Source: Nematostella vectensis
Lineage: Eukaryota > Cnidaria > Anthozoa > Actiniaria > Edwardsiidae
Assembly: GCF_932526225.1 (NCBI RefSeq)
Contig: NC_064034.1
Coordinates: 16,442,887 to 16,506,886 of the forward strand
Length of the DNA stretch: 64,000 bases
Reading direction: 5' to 3'
Position numbers and translations under genes: made by a program. Of the stretch, positions 36,301 through 50,000 are shown piece after piece (the stretch's first letter is position 1; each line of letters starts with the position of its first letter). Below the pieces are notes generated by a model. The model had not been told where the DNA came from. It saw only the letters and a list, made by a program, of their open reading frames with translations, and did not search any database.

Positions 36301-39300
36301 AATGCTCATTTCACACCATCCAGTTGAGACTGGATTACACAATGTACTTTTTTATTTTGTTTGAGGTTGTACACTCATTCAAACCCTGAAATTGGATAGA
36401 GCAAACAATCCAGATATACAACATTTATCACAAAAAAAGGCCAGTTTGTATTAGCAATTTTTATCGCTCACACCAAAGTTGCACAAGCAAACCATATACA
36501 AATTTACAGCATAACCTTTTAAATTTAATGTAGAGAATTCAAGCATGCTCAAAACTGAAGTGCTAATTGCTACTCTTACATAAAAGTTACTAACATACTA
36601 AAATTATCAATTTTGTTAGACATTGCAAGATTTGGAGTAATTTCGGACTCATTCTCTCTCGAATTTTGTCATCACAGCTTAGTGCAATTTGGGGTTGTGG
36701 TATAAATTGCAGCTTGCTAAGTCAATGTAGACTCTGGATGCCTGCACTCCACCATATATTTTCACAATTTCTCATCCAATTGTGTAAGTACCCCTCTGAC
36801 TTAGCACTTCTTTCAGGGTGTCTGGTCAACACCAAGAACCAATGAGAAGAAGTTGAATGCTGCCTTTAAGGTAACTACGATATATGTTATAAGTATAAAT
36901 CCACTCAAATACTATCACTAACCTCACAATTTGATTGGCTCCCGTACTCACTATATATTGAGCCATAGATAGTGAGTAGCGAAAAAGCCACTTAAAGTGA
37001 GAGACGAAAAGCCTTGATTCAAATTCGAGAAATTTGGTTCACAATCTTTCTGTATTTTCCATCCTTACAAAAGGACACTTAAAGTAACAAAGACTGCAGG
37101 GTTTTGAAGCTAAAGTTTTCACTTTTCGTTTATTTGCACGCGCTGAAAACACCGGTTGCATGCTCTCGCATGCACTAGAAAACATGCCATTTAAAACGAG
37201 CGTGCGTTGATTTGATTTTGAAAATACTGTTGTTTGTTTTATTTATAGCTGAGAATTATTATTAAAATCTTCATTTATTTAAAGGTAGTATGTGAATGGA
37301 TTTATACTAAAACAATTAGACTACTCGTTCTTGTTTTCTATGAGTCAAATACGGCTACGCGCCTTGTTGACTATCTATTGACTCATAGAAAACTCAAACT
37401 CGTCTAATTGTTAAATATAGCTCAAACTTGTTACTGTACAGTATTACATTCAATACCTTGCCAGACTCCATTGAAGTTTCTCATTTGATACTTGCTCGTC
37501 TTACAGCGTTACAAAAATGTGATCCTGATCTTCTCAGTCAAAGAGAGCGGCAAGTTTCAGGGCTTTGCCCGTCTGCTTGGGGAAGCTAAGCATGGTGAGC
37601 ACTTTGTGCCGTGGGTGTTGCCGCCAGGAATGAATGCCAAGGCCCTGGGAGGAGTCTTCAAGCTTGAATGGCTAAACAGGTCAGCAGTGTTGCATTTTCA
37701 ATCAAATATCCCAAGCATTATATCATACCAAGGCACTGCAAAGGCACTACATTCCCAGACAACATATCTTGTGGTCAGTAGAGATGCTGACAGCACGAAC
37801 TATGCTTTAGCTTCTTGATTTAGAAAATATTACCCAGACGTTTTTCTCGGAGGCTGGTTGCTAAAGCATTTACAGTATTTTTGTGGTGCCTGTTATTGGG
37901 CTATAGTGCCATGCAATGATCCACTCAAAATCCGTGGCAGTCGTTCCAGGAAACAAGCCTAGGTGTTTTTATACATCTTGAAATCTTATAACCACGTTTG
38001 TTGATGTGCAACCTCGGCGAATACAGAATCCTTGTCTCGTTTGATATAGCGTGCAGTCAATCAATGTCTTAACCAATCGATGGCATTCATGCTTTCACGG
38101 CCGCATCATAAACCATTTGACTGCACACAGCCAGGGAATTGATTGGTCACGATGGTATGATTGACTACGTGCTATTCCCAGATAAGAAATGGATTTGTAT
38201 TCTCGGCGGTTGCCCAATAATGAATTCAGCTATTTAACAATTGCTGCAAGCAAAATCCCTAACAAACAGCAGAATTCTAAGCTACTCTTAGTCTGTTGAC
38301 GTTGTCATATTTGCAATATGGTTTGTATTAATGTGGCTCTCTTCATTTTGTAGGCATGATCTGTGGTTCAGTAAATGCATTCACCTGAGGAATCCCTGGA
38401 ACGACAACAAAGAGGTCAAGATATGCCGAGATGGACAGGTACATAAGCAGTACATTTACAGTGGGAACCTCGTTACCAATTTGTCTTGGGTTGTTGTCAC
38501 TGTAACCCTTCAAATTGAATGTCTGATATTACCTATGTATTGTATCCTATCTAGGAAGTCAAATTGAGTGTCTGATATGGCCTGTGTATTGTACCCTTTC
38601 TAGGAAGTCGAGCCAGGCGTTGGGGAGGAACTCTGTCGACTTTTCCCAGAAGACCTATCAGTGGAGCTCCGCAAGTCAAGTCACCACGTCTCTTCATCCC
38701 AATCGGAAATCAGGCGAAGAGTGAAAGAGCGTGACATAGTGCCTAGGTTAGGACTTCACCATACCATCCAATACCACAGGACAAGGTCATTCCAGGCAAT
38801 ATTACTAACAGCAAGGGCGTGGTCCAACGCCTGGGGGCATCTCTGTATTTGCTGGTCACCACTAGTGACTGGTAGCCAGGTTATATTCGAAGAGGGTCCA
38901 GGACAAACTATCTATGCGAGAGCCATTCAAGTGCGGCAGATCCGACCTAGTTTATATTGTTTCACGCTAACTTGTTTCAATCTCCAATGTTTTAGGCGGT
39001 ATTCTGTGGTAAAACACCCTCAGGATTCTCACATCTTAAAGCCAAGCCCCATACAAATATGGACTTATGAACATTTACTCTCCCCATGGACTTGAACTGA
39101 AAAAAATATCTTATTTTCTCTTGGACTTAGTTTAAAACTTCGAAATACGCAAATGCGCTTAAGAGCTATCAAATCTTGAAGCAGTTTACCATAGAGCCGA
39201 CCAATTCGCTAGGAGTTTGCAGTCAGGCATGTGCGGAAGCCAGACTGCAAACTTGAATTTACGGACTGCAAGTATTACCAAACCTACATCTTGAAAACGA

Positions 39301-42300
39301 AATTCATTTGAGCACCGGGGTATCGAAAAAATGCTCATTTTCTTAACATCCCCTGCTGCTTTTCCCGCTGTTTCCCAAACCAAATCTCACTGAACCTGCA
39401 CAAGCATGGTGTGCCAAGCTGACAAGATGCGGGATCGTCCACACTTCGCTTTCCTTGTTATTTTGTGTCGAGAGCAGTTGATCTTGGATTTCCGAGTGCT
39501 GTCGCGAGGAGGGACACACGAGGTCTCCCCAAATCAGCACTGCTACTCCGTTATTACCTCTGCTGCGTATATTGGTTGAAGTGTGTATATATTTGGGAAA
39601 TGAGGCGTTTGGCCTTTTTACTTGGCACGACCAGAAGAAAGCCCAAGAACGTTGGGATATAGAGTCGTAGTTATGCATCGAGAGTTGGGCTGCTCTAAAA
39701 GGGATGACCGTTGGACCGCTTTGCGCACGTTAAAAAGGGACAGTAGTAATGCCATTGGGTAGAAGCCTGCCGGCAACATGGCAGCGAGCTGCAACAGAGG
39801 AGTAGCTTGGCACGGCCATCTACCAGGAGTAGAAGAGCTTATAAACCCTCGTGTATTGTTCCTAGTACATCGTGCAGGCACGCTTCGCCCTGGCGGCTTC
39901 CCTGTCAATTATAAGTTAACCTAAAGGGCTGGCGTCGGGTAACGTTAAGGGGCACTTAGCTTTAGCCAATTGATCCACAAAACAGGGAAGCCCTCATGCG
40001 TCTGTGATTATTGGAAGCTTCCAAAATTGTCCAAAGAAAATAATTAAGAGAAGGTCACAAAAAACACATTCCTTGAGCTTTGTAAACTTGCTTCAATTGT
40101 GACCTTGGATAGGCGGTTCAGCCGTTAACTTATGTTACGTTTGGCCTTATATTCTTGCATTTCCCTGCACGGTGCTCCTAGGAGTGGTACACGAGCAAGC
40201 CGGAAGTGAGTATCACCCCGGGCCAACCGATCTAGCAGTAGAATTCGTGTTCATCACTAACTGTGATACCTGTTATCTCATCTCCAGACAAAGGAGTAGG
40301 CATTCAATGTCCGATGAAATTCGACGCGCAAAGCGAAGAAGAAGAGGTTAGATGCTCCTGAACTTTGTTACGGGCTAACTTTTTATGCCTTCAGATTTTT
40401 TGGGGGAGGAAATGAAATCCAACTTGAGGTACGGTATTACGAGCAGCAAAATCGTACAACTTTTGTGGCAGCATTTGCAAAAAAACATTTCTATTGCGAT
40501 GTTGCGCGTTTTACCACCGGCGAACAAACTTTTGTCACAGCAGAGGATAGACTGGTTTTTGCTGTTGATCCGCCATCTTTTTTCTCCATGACGCTGTTGT
40601 GTGACTTTTGTTCAACCAATTACAAATGCTTTTGCAACTTCTCGCGTATGCCTGACGTCACTTTGCTGCGAGACAAGTTGGGTTGGTGTAGTAATACGGG
40701 CTACATCTCCGAGTTTTGCTGCAAAAAAAAACAGAACTTTCTGCAGCAAACTTCTCAACTTGAAACAAGAAAAAATGCTGCGACAAAAGCTGGTTGCCGG
40801 TGGAAAACGTCACTTTTTTGCAGCAAAAAAACTGTACGATTATGTTGCTCTTATTACCATACCTTCAGACAGCTTACAATCGTGAAAGCAGTTCTTAGAA
40901 TAAGTTTTCCACGATGTTTATTGAAGCTCGCTTTATTTTAGGAATTCACGAAGGGAGAGAGCGCCCTGATAGCTTTTCTAGGGATGACAGGTTAGTTGTT
41001 GTAAGATCCATGTTTGCTTGAGTCTCTAAAAGAGATATTGACAGTTTCATCGTCGTGTTTTACAGATCGCGGTATGGCGGCGTAAGAAAGGAAACGCTTC
41101 TTCACGGGGTATGTAGTATGTAGTCATGCAGTGTTACCTGGACTTAGGATAAGAGCAGGCTAATAACGAGGTATATATTTTTTCAACTGATCTCGATCCC
41201 AGGGCTAAAGAATCCCTTATCCATTTTAATCTTGGGACTCCGTACATTGTTTTTTGCAGATGATCCAGAGAAAATTGTTGTGATCCCAATATTATTTTAG
41301 AAATGATCCCCGATCCCACCAACAAAATTTTGATCCCTGACTCCATAAATAAAGATGATCTTTGATTCCTTATACTCCGTTACCACCCCTTGTAAGGGGC
41401 CTGGAGTTGTACAAGAATTTTAAATTGTACCCTCTGCTTTTGGGTTACAGGCCCTTTGCTATGTCTAAGCTTTGATAATAGATATACACACGCTCCAAAA
41501 CATATCCTCGTTATGTGAGTGAGGCTTAAGTCAATGCCATCCTTGTAATCTTTCCCGTCTTTTTCGTTATCTGCATTGAATTGAATCTCAGACCTAATGT
41601 AACCTAGACAAGATTTTCCAAGCATACAACAGAGTGTTGGTTGAACCCCTTAAATATTTTTTTCACATTTATAAACTCGTTTTAGCCAGGGCTTGCTGAT
41701 AAGACAAAAAATTGTAACTGTATGCGAGACTTCATCGCTGATCGACCTCTGATATATCGTAGGTTTTTTCTTGGTGTTGGAGGTGTCTCCACTTGCCTGT
41801 TTGATCACGTGTCTTTCATGTTTTTAGTCGTACTCGGACTACATGCGCGAGTACCAGGCTCGCTCCAGGCCCTCCTCTTCTATGCCGTCATCTTCAAGCC
41901 GGGTAAGGAGGCATGACATGTAGCCCTATCTATAGCTTGCGTCTTGCCTAGGTTTAAATGTAAAAAGATACATTACGACACGAGTTGGTCCAAGAAGATG
42001 GATGAAATGTACAATTAGTCCCCTGTGTACCCTAGCGGTTGTGTTAGGTCTCGGAGCAGTTATTTTGTTATTATTTCAGCTGGTTGTCTGGTCGCTTACG
42101 TGCTGGCCAAAACTTATCCAAGTACCGCACCTAAAGACTTCTCTAAAAGCCAACAAAACTGCAATCCAGGCTATACAATCAATCGCGCTGTCTGTGTTTG
42201 TCTGTGTATCCGTGGTGTTTGAGTCTTATCTTTCTTTGTATCCGGGCTGTCTAAGTATGGATGTCTATCTGCAAGTTCAATTACATGTGTTTATCCCATC

Positions 42301-42662
42301 GTCTGAGTGGCTGGCCAACAAAACCCTACATGACCTTTTGTCAGCATGCCAGACTTTCCCTCCAGCGAGACTTAGCTAACAGTGCTATCTATTTTTACTA
42401 GCATTACAGTAGCGCTCCTAGGTCCATGGATTTACCGTACTACTTGAACATACCTCATCACAGCTCACGCTCTACTTACCATCGATCGGTAAGTTAGCAC
42501 CCCTGATATGACCCCTCCTTTGTCCAGAGAACATAAGAAACACATAAGCGATGATTGGTGTGTTTGCCTCACCAGGTCGATCCGTACGCAGCAGCTTGCG
42601 ACGAGTTCCTCAGGCAGTCTCGCTCTGACCGGGGGCCTCGCTTTCGCAGTCGCAGGCGATAG
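30311..42662 (+). CDS. YTHDC1: YTH domain-containing protein 1, nuclear m6A reader, complete, 16 coding exons
   Basis: Nuclear reader of N6-methyladenosine in RNA, linked in animals to splicing and export. Exons: 30311-30356, 31426-31521, 31691-32799, 32987-33143, 34979-35215, 35948-36231, 36817-36870, 37507-37679, 38354-38438, 38604-38746, 40288-40346, 40942-40990, 41066-41108, 41828-41902, 42402-42488, 42576-42662. They sum to 2784 nt, a 927-aa protein from [15 protein letters not shown]. Exon 3 encodes about 370 Lys/Ser/Glu-rich disordered residues, and exons 4-6 are acidic then basic. The YTH domain spans the end of exon 6 to exon 10. It contains [20 protein letters not shown], the cage Trp in [14 protein letters not shown], a second cage Trp in [10 protein letters not shown], and [11 protein letters not shown]. 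The Arg/Ser-rich tail ends RFRSRRR. An AATAAA near 43300 may serve for polyadenylation. Confidence 0.95.
30929..31112. mobile_element. Probable hAT-like MITE remnant
   Basis: The left end CAGTAATGGATCTACGGGGG and the right end CTAGATCTGCCCCTG are imperfect inverted repeats with the CAGGGGC(A)GATCTAG look common in hAT-type MITEs. A poly-C run lies inside. It sits in YTHDC1 intron 1. The target duplication is not clear. Confidence 0.55.
33787..33966. mobile_element. 180-bp MITE with CAGGGTTCAAAATA ends (hAT-like)
   Basis: The terminal inverted repeats are CAGGGTTCAAAATAG and GTATTTTGAACCCTG, 14 of 15 bases paired. The interior has GCCGGC-containing repeats. It lies in a YTHDC1 intron. The CAGGG terminus suggests hAT, but no clear 8-bp target duplication is visible. 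Confidence 0.75.
36885..37400. repeat. Inverted-repeat-rich segment in a YTHDC1 intron
   Basis: Contains TATAAATCCACTC near 36893 and its inverted match GAATGGATTTATA near 37295. It also contains a strong hairpin formed by GTTTTCTATGAGTCAA and its complement at about 37334-37393. It is likely one or two degraded fold-back elements, with uncertain ends. Confidence 0.5.
38505..38610 (+). repeat. 49-bp tandem duplication of the 3' splice site of YTHDC1 exon 10
   Basis: The block ending CTATCTAGGAAGTC at 38551-38560 is repeated as CTTTCTAGGAAGTC at 38600-38609, 49 bp apart. The duplicated part holds the end of the intron, the acceptor and the first six exon bases. Use of the first acceptor reads EVKLSV then a stop, so the second (exon 38604) is the working site. 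Confidence 0.88.
40435..40865. mobile_element. Probable fold-back element in a YTHDC1 intron
   Basis: The left arm words GCAAAATCGTACAA, GTTTTACCACCGGC and CTTTTGTCACAGCAG recur inverted near 40780-40860 (TTGTCGCAGCATT, GTTTTCCACCGGCAACC, AATCGTACAG on the other strand). The arms are imperfect. A 158-codon frame crosses it but has no recognisable domain and a skewed Cys/Phe/Lys content, so I treat it as non-coding. Confidence 0.6.
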
Positions 42663-44027
42663 CTGTCACCCCCTGATAAGCCAAGCCAATGGTATTGATA
42701 TCAATAAGGCAATCAGAGACGCAATGAATTATGTCATAAGCTTCAAGTCAACCTGGTTCTTCAAGTCTATCATTCTAGGGAACATCCTTATTACAAGCAA
42801 GAACGTTGTCATAAGCTCTTACTACAAGCAAGAACTTTGTAGTATCGAGAAGAGTCGTTTATTGTAAATTTTGTAAATATATATTGTTGTACCGATCAAC
42901 CGTCAAAGATGCCTCTGTTGTTAGACGGGGCTAAATGGATACATTTGAACAATTCTAAGATGCTTGCCCTAGTTTGTTTGACGTATTTAGTTATCGTTTC
43001 TATTGATTTGTAAGAAAGGCAGGATATAAGTTGGTGTGGGAATATAATGTGATTTTTATTGCATTCTTAGGGTTTATAATTTTATAGTCGCTGACGCTGT
43101 CTGGTTTCCGAGATCCAAGTTATTATACATATCCGCCACAAGATATTTATATACTATGGTGATTTTCATTACATCTTGTCGTTTGGCATCAGGCCTTGCA
43201 TTACTCTAGACATATTGTTATCCTGCGTTATTAAACAAATTATTTACAAACTTTCCGTCTATGTCATCACTAAAACCCCAAACAAACAGTGTCAGAATCA
43301 ATAAAACACGCTTTCGCAGGCCTTGATCAGGAACCAGGAGAAGGATATGTTCAGGAGCAATCTTGAATCGTGCAACATTCGTACGTTGCGCGGGGGATTG
43401 AGCGAGTTTATAAGCGAACGGTATGCTGGGAAGATTTAAGCATGCTGTTCGCTCATGAACTTGATTCGATACCTCGCGCAAGTACTCGGGGCTACATTGC
43501 CATCTTCTCCTTTAGCCCGGCCTCTATGTCCTCGACTCGATGCTTTCAACAGCTGAAATTGCTTTGTTGCGTTTCGCTTTAGTCTAACCGCAACTATAAC
43601 AGAATGCAAAAAATGTCGTTTTCCTTTTGACGTCGTCGTGTCGCTAGCCTTGGCGAGGCGTCTTACCAAGTACTCTGGTCTGTATGTATTTACGCCTTGT
43701 GACAACTGGGATAATTACGTTTTATCCTGTGTGTGACACCGTTACGCCATACGAATTTCCGTTTTATACAAACCATGGAATTTCTAATTTTCCAGTTCTT
43801 TTGGTTTACGAATTCTTGTTCATTTTCAGTTTCGCATACCATTGTGATCATCACGGTGTTCTCTTTAGTGGTATGATTGGAAAGACAAGTTTTAGAATAA
43901 CGGACAAGCTGAAAAATAACTAGACCACTTCTCTTTAATGGCCTGTTGGCATATTGCCATGCTAAGACCCATAGCAGTAGTTGGACAACCATTCCACCTC
44001 CCTTGACACTTGGCAGAAAGAACACAT
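42663..44027. other. Convergent intergenic gap between YTHDC1 and the SLC1 transporter
   Basis: Holds the 3' UTRs of the two converging genes. AATAAA near 43300 on the plus strand could end YTHDC1. Several open frames of 60-110 codons in both directions show no domain, codon pattern or homologous feature that I recognise. Confidence 0.6.
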
Positions 44028-47000
44028 TTAGAAGTTGGTCTCGTTAAACGATGCGTCCGAGCCTAGCTTGTGTTCACGTGCGTCCATCATGGCCTCGGCG
44101 TCAAGTGTGTTAAACTTGTCGTCTAGTGGCACGACCTCTTCACGTGTTGTGTAGTCCAGGTTCATGAGGTCGTCACGTGACAGATGCTCGACGATCCCAG
44201 CACCGATGGCGTCCCCCAGGACGTTCACAGTCGTACGGATGCGGTCACTGCAAACAAGGGAGTGTCATTCATTTTAGCATCAAATTTGTGGTTAGATCTT
44301 TATCTTTTCTCTGTTTTGATAGCGCGTGTACTTACATGAACCAGTCAACTGAAAGAATGAGTCCAATGTCTTCAGTTGGTAGATTGACAGCTGTCAGTAC
44401 CATTACCATGGTAACCAAACCGGCCTGTGGAATGCCAGAGGCTCCGATGGATGCCGCTGTGGCTGTGAGGCTGGGTAAGAGAGTCGCTCACATCAGGATT
44501 GTCTCATTGGTTTAGATTAATACGAGCCAAACCATGGAATTTTTATATGTATATGCTTTTTGGTCAATAATATTCTAATCAACTTAATACGCCGCGCGCC
44601 TCGATCTTTGTTTACATACGGGGAATCAACATATGGCTTGGTACTTATGTGACCTGAATATGTGTTCTTATATTACGACACGTTATCTTTGGGTTACATA
44701 AAGCAGTAAGCTGCACCTGCTCTTGTAGCATTCAAGCGATGAAAGTCGCATCGCTTTACTCATCGATATGAGAAGTTACTTTTTATTCAAATGTCCGAAG
44801 AAACTGACATGCTGCTGGGATATGCTGATGCGCATCTTACCACGTGATGGCGAGATCATCCAGTCCTAGCTCAATGCCATGTATTTGCGCAATAAAGACT
44901 GCCGCTACCACTTCGTACAGTGCTGTACCGTCCATGTTCACCGTACTGCCCAGCGGTAACACAAACCGGCTGATGCGCGCGTCTACTCGGTTGCGATCCT
45001 CTAAACAGCGAATGGTGCATGGGAGGGTGGCGGTACTATAATGGAAATATAAAACGGTTAGCCTTTGGCTTTATATTTCAACGAACAAAAAAAAGCTTTG
45101 ACGATGAATAAGTTATGCAACCTTTGGTTTGTCCTTACCAAGTATAACATCAAAAGTTTAGTCTAGCATCTACCTGGAGGCTAATTCCCGGAGGAAAAAA
45201 AATATTACTTGAAAGAGCTGATGGTATCTGGAAAAACTGATATTACATGGCCGTAGCAGGTGGGGGAGCACTGCAGGGTATGTGCCCCCCCCCCAATATT
45301 TTCGAAAATTATAATGAAATGTCCAGTAGGGGCGTGGCTGTGCACCCCCAATTATTTTCTTAATTTTTCTGTATTGTGCCCCCCCCCCCCCCCAATCTTA
45401 CGTGGCCTGCCACGGCTTTTTATTACCAGGAAGAACTGAAGTTACTTTTTTAAACAAAACTGATGTTACGTTGAAGAACTCTTTTTACGTGGAAGAAATG
45501 ATACTGTCTGAATGAAATAATGTTACCTGGAAGAACTGATGGTACGAGGAAAATCTTAAATTATATTGGAAAAAAAAACGTGGAAGTAAAAATACTGTCT
45601 GAAAGAACAGATTATCTAAGAGAACTGAAGCACTTGATCTATATTCTAGAAGAGGACCTACTTACCTCGAAGAAGTTCCAAATGCGGTGAGCAATGCATC
45701 TCTCATCCCGCATATAAACGTCAACGGGTTCCTTCGAGTAGCGATAATGAACAGCAGCGGCAGTATGAACAGAGCATGCGCAAGCAGACCTGCGATGACA
45801 GTAGCCATGTAAAGGCCCAACATGCTTAGCGAGCCCATGATATCTTCCATCGATGCCATTTGGGCGGCGATAAGACTGCACACACCAATGGGCGCAAACC
45901 TTTATGTGGATACAATACCAACTGTTTTTAAAGATTGAAAATATAGGGGCAAGGCTGATTTATTTACATTATTATTTTGTCATTCTAAAATCTAAGATGC
46001 AATGCATCGCTAAAATGATGCTAACAAACATTTCTCTAAAATCCCACAGTCGGTTATGAAACCGTTATGAAAACGCTTGGAGTGATGCCCAGATATCTCG
46101 AAACTTATCCAACATACAAGACAAAACTCGTCTTTGCTGCGTTTGTCTTTTAAGTGGCGTTTTATATAGGTCATTAAACATATATAGATCATTAACCTGA
46201 GTTCGCCAAAAGCCAAATAAACAAAAAAGACACAACCTAGTTTGGCAGCTCTCGCGCGACGCGCGCTTTTAAATTTGAAGGGTGTGACCTCTTTCATACA
46301 GTTCATACGTTCGGTTAGAAACGCTCACGAATGCGCAACGAAAACCGATTCGACTGTTTGCGAGGGTTTCTTTTCTCGCGAATGCCAGTCCAGCGAAATA
46401 CAATGAAAGAGGTATCTACTAGCAGGGAAGTAACATTTCTATTGCATAGAGATAGCGTCTGATCTTTCGGTAGTTTGAGCACTCGTTTGTTGGACTCTAT
46501 AATGTTGAACACGTGACGTCACTCACCACATGACAAGTGCTAGCATCTTGAGAATAACTTCATTCAGAGACTCGAAAAGCGCCTTGAGAGGTACCCCCCT
46601 CTCCCCCATCCTCCCTAGCACTGCTCCAAATACTAGAGAAAAGACAAGGAGTCCCAGAATGTTGGCGTTCTCCCCTGAATCCGCCTTACTGCCATCCGGG
46701 ACGGTGTTTGATGCGGCCCTGATGGCCTGTGGTGTAGTCGTGTAGTTATGTGTGCCGTTTGATAGGATCCTCATGCTGTTTAGCTCTGCTTGGCTCATGT
46801 TGTGAACGTTTACCGTTCTGTTAACGTAACTGACCTTGGCTGCCGTAGACGTGTAGTGAGTTCTTTGCTGCAATGGAATTTTACGGAGGATGGGATTCTA
46901 TAATAGTAGTATAATAATAATTCGATTATTTTTCAATAAATTTTAAATTTTTATTGTAGATAGGCAAAACACTTATATCATGACAATCAATACTTTACAG

Positions 47001-50000
47001 TAAATATTGTAAGTATTGTACTGGTTGAAAATCTAACGTTGGTCCTTAGACACGCCGCTCCTTTGCCGCAAATCATATGACATTGCGACTTTATTATTTG
47101 GTGGCACTATTGGAAACAGAGGGGTGTCGGGCCTAATGATCACCTAAATTAACTGCATGCATCGACCCTACGTGACAATTACGGCTTTAACACCGGAGTT
47201 AGAAGGCCACATCCTGTTAATTGGATATAGAGCTCTCTTCTGGTTGTGCTCTAATACGTGATACTTATTGCGCAAAAACGACCGTTGCATATTCCTTAAC
47301 CGCAACCACGGCTATCTTCAACACGATATGCTTTTAGCTTCCCCAAGGCTTATAAAGCCTACGGTCAGCTTTATTCAGGATATACTAACAACTGAGTGCA
47401 CTTAGTCAACCGAAATAAAAAAATAAAGGGGTTTTCTCAAGAACAAAACCCATGTGGAAATGAGACTTGTGTAGCCTTACAAGTCAACAGCACCACAAAA
47501 GGGGAAATAGAGTTTCCCGATGTCATTCTTAATTTTTGTGTGTCCCCTACCTGCATAAATGCCGCAGTTATGATGTTGCTTGGGAAACAAGACCTAAAAT
47601 AGAAATAGCGTTGATGAGTCATGAGCTAGTTCGTAAGTTGGCGTAAAAACGCAGCATACACCCACTACACCGAAAAAACTGCACTTTCGTCCAAGAGCAA
47701 GAATTACCCAAATATATCTCGGTGTAGTTATACTCAGACGGACGAAAATGTACACGCTGCTTCAAACTCAGAATAATGTTTTAATGAACGATCAATTTTT
47801 TCATACATTGTGAGGGCTTCAAAAATCTCAATTGTTGGGATCCACAAGCACAAACCTATTTTGTAATAATTTTTTTTAAATCGACCCATTTTGTAACGAA
47901 CCTGACCCGTTTTGTAATAACAACGACCCATTTTGTAATAAACCTGACCAAATTTGTAATAAACCTGATCCATTTTGTAATAAAATCGGCCCATTTTGTA
48001 ATAAAATCGACCCATTTCGTAATAAAATCGACCAATTTTGTAATAAACCCTAACCATTTTGTAATAACTCGGCACATTTTGTAATAAACCTGACCCATTT
48101 TGTAATAATTCGGCACATTTTGTAATAAACCTGACCCATTTTGTAATAAACCTGAACCCATTTTGTAATAAACCTGACCCATTTTGTAATAATTTCGACC
48201 CATTTTGTAATTATCCTGACCCATTTTATAATGAACCTGACCCATTTTGTAATAAAATCGACCCATTTTGTAATAAACCTGACCCATTTTGTAATAAACC
48301 TGACCCAATTTGTAATAAACTTGACCTATTTTGTAATAAAATCGATCCATTTTGTAATAAACCTGACCCATTTTGTAATAAACCTGACAACTTGTAATAA
48401 ACCTGACAACTTGTAATAAACCTGACCCATTTTGTAATAAAATCTAACCATTTTGTCAATATTTCTGACCAATTTTGTAATAAACCTGACCCATTTTGTA
48501 ATAAACTGACCCATTTTGCAATAAAATCGACGCATTTGTAATAAACCTGACACTATTTGTAATGAACTCGGTCTGTTTTGTAATAAAGTCGATCCATTTT
48601 GTAATAAACCTTACCAATTTTGTAATAAACTTGACTTATTTTTTAATAAAATCGATCAATTTTGTAATAAACCTGACCCATTCTGTAATAAACCCTAACC
48701 ATTTTGTAATAAAATCGACCCATTTGTAATAAACCTGACCCTATTTGTAATGAACTCGATCCATTTTGTAATAAAGTCGATCCATTTTGTAATAAACCTT
48801 ACTCATTTTGTAATAAACTGACCCATTTTGTAATAAACCCTAACCATTTTGTGATAAACTCGGCACATCTTGTAATAAACTCGACCCATTTTGTAATAAA
48901 CTTGACCTATTTTGTAATAAACTTGACCTATTTTGTAATAAAAACGATCCATTTTGTAATAAACCTGGCCCATTTTGTGATAAACCCCAACCATTTTGTA
49001 ATAAACTCGGCCCATTTTGTAATAAACCTGACAACTTGTAATAAACCTGACCTATTTTGTAATAAAATCTAACCATTTTGTCAATATTCCTGACCCATTT
49101 TGTAATAAACTGACCCATTTCGTAATAAAATCGACTCATTTTGTAATAAACTCCACCCATTTTGTAATAACCTTAACCCATTTTGTAATAAACCTGTCCG
49201 ATCTTTATCTACTAACTTCCGGTGTGAAAACATCCGGTTAAAGTTTACTTGTATAAATAATATGTCTTACTATCGAACTGTGACCTCGACTAACCTGCTA
49301 CCTGCCTATCATTATCCAGCATCAAATATAGGTGATTGAGACCCTTGTCTAATAAAATTGTTACAAAATATGAATATTGTGGGGTTTTAGTTTTAAATAT
49401 GATTTTAAACAATTTGCAAGACTGTGTTTTGCTGTAATGTCTTACCACTGACCGTTGTGGCAATTCACTAGTTCGATAATCTTCCAAGAACCATCGTTTT
49501 TGCAGCGAGTTTATACACCATTGCTACAAAAATATATTTTGCAGGTTTTTGGGGAACACTGGGTCTATACATCTTACAGCGCAACCAGTAAAACCGTGAA
49601 CACTTTAAATGCGTGGAATGTTTATTGTCTTCTGACGAATTATACGCGAGAATTCAGACACTGAGACTTGTTGAGACGTGTTTCTAGTTGACTGTTTGAA
49701 TATCTCGCTAACCTGAGTATCAGGCCCTCCTATGTTTCTATCGCGCCGGCGAGAAACAAGACAAGGGCCTGATACAAGTACTGTTCAAATCGCATGTTCT
49801 CATGCCGGATTCCGGCATGGCTCCTGATTGAAAAAAACAAAACAAAGGGTACTCGAATGGGACGCGCTGATTGGTTCAGCTATACATAGTACCCTAACCC
49901 GTCGAATGCTCGTTCTCAGAGTAATGGCGGACTCCAAAAGTGCTTTCGACCTTGCGTTATCAGAATCAGAGAAATAGTTTTCTATAAAATTTTAAAAAAA

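Noticed and set aside
37980-38210. Possible MITE with GGCGAATACA-like ends in a YTHDC1 intron
   Set aside because: The inverted ends are short and imperfect and no target duplication is visible; not strong enough to list.
40465-40941. 158-codon plus-strand frame
   Set aside because: Lies over an inverted-repeat element in a YTHDC1 intron; no recognisable domain.
42002-42379. 125-codon hydrophobic frame, possible membrane protein
   Set aside because: Inside a YTHDC1 intron between exons 41828-41902 and 42402-42488, with no family similarity that I recognise.
47856-48371. 171-codon minus-strand frame of VYYKMGQ repeats
   Set aside because: Translation of the 21-bp intronic minisatellite; no start context or domain.
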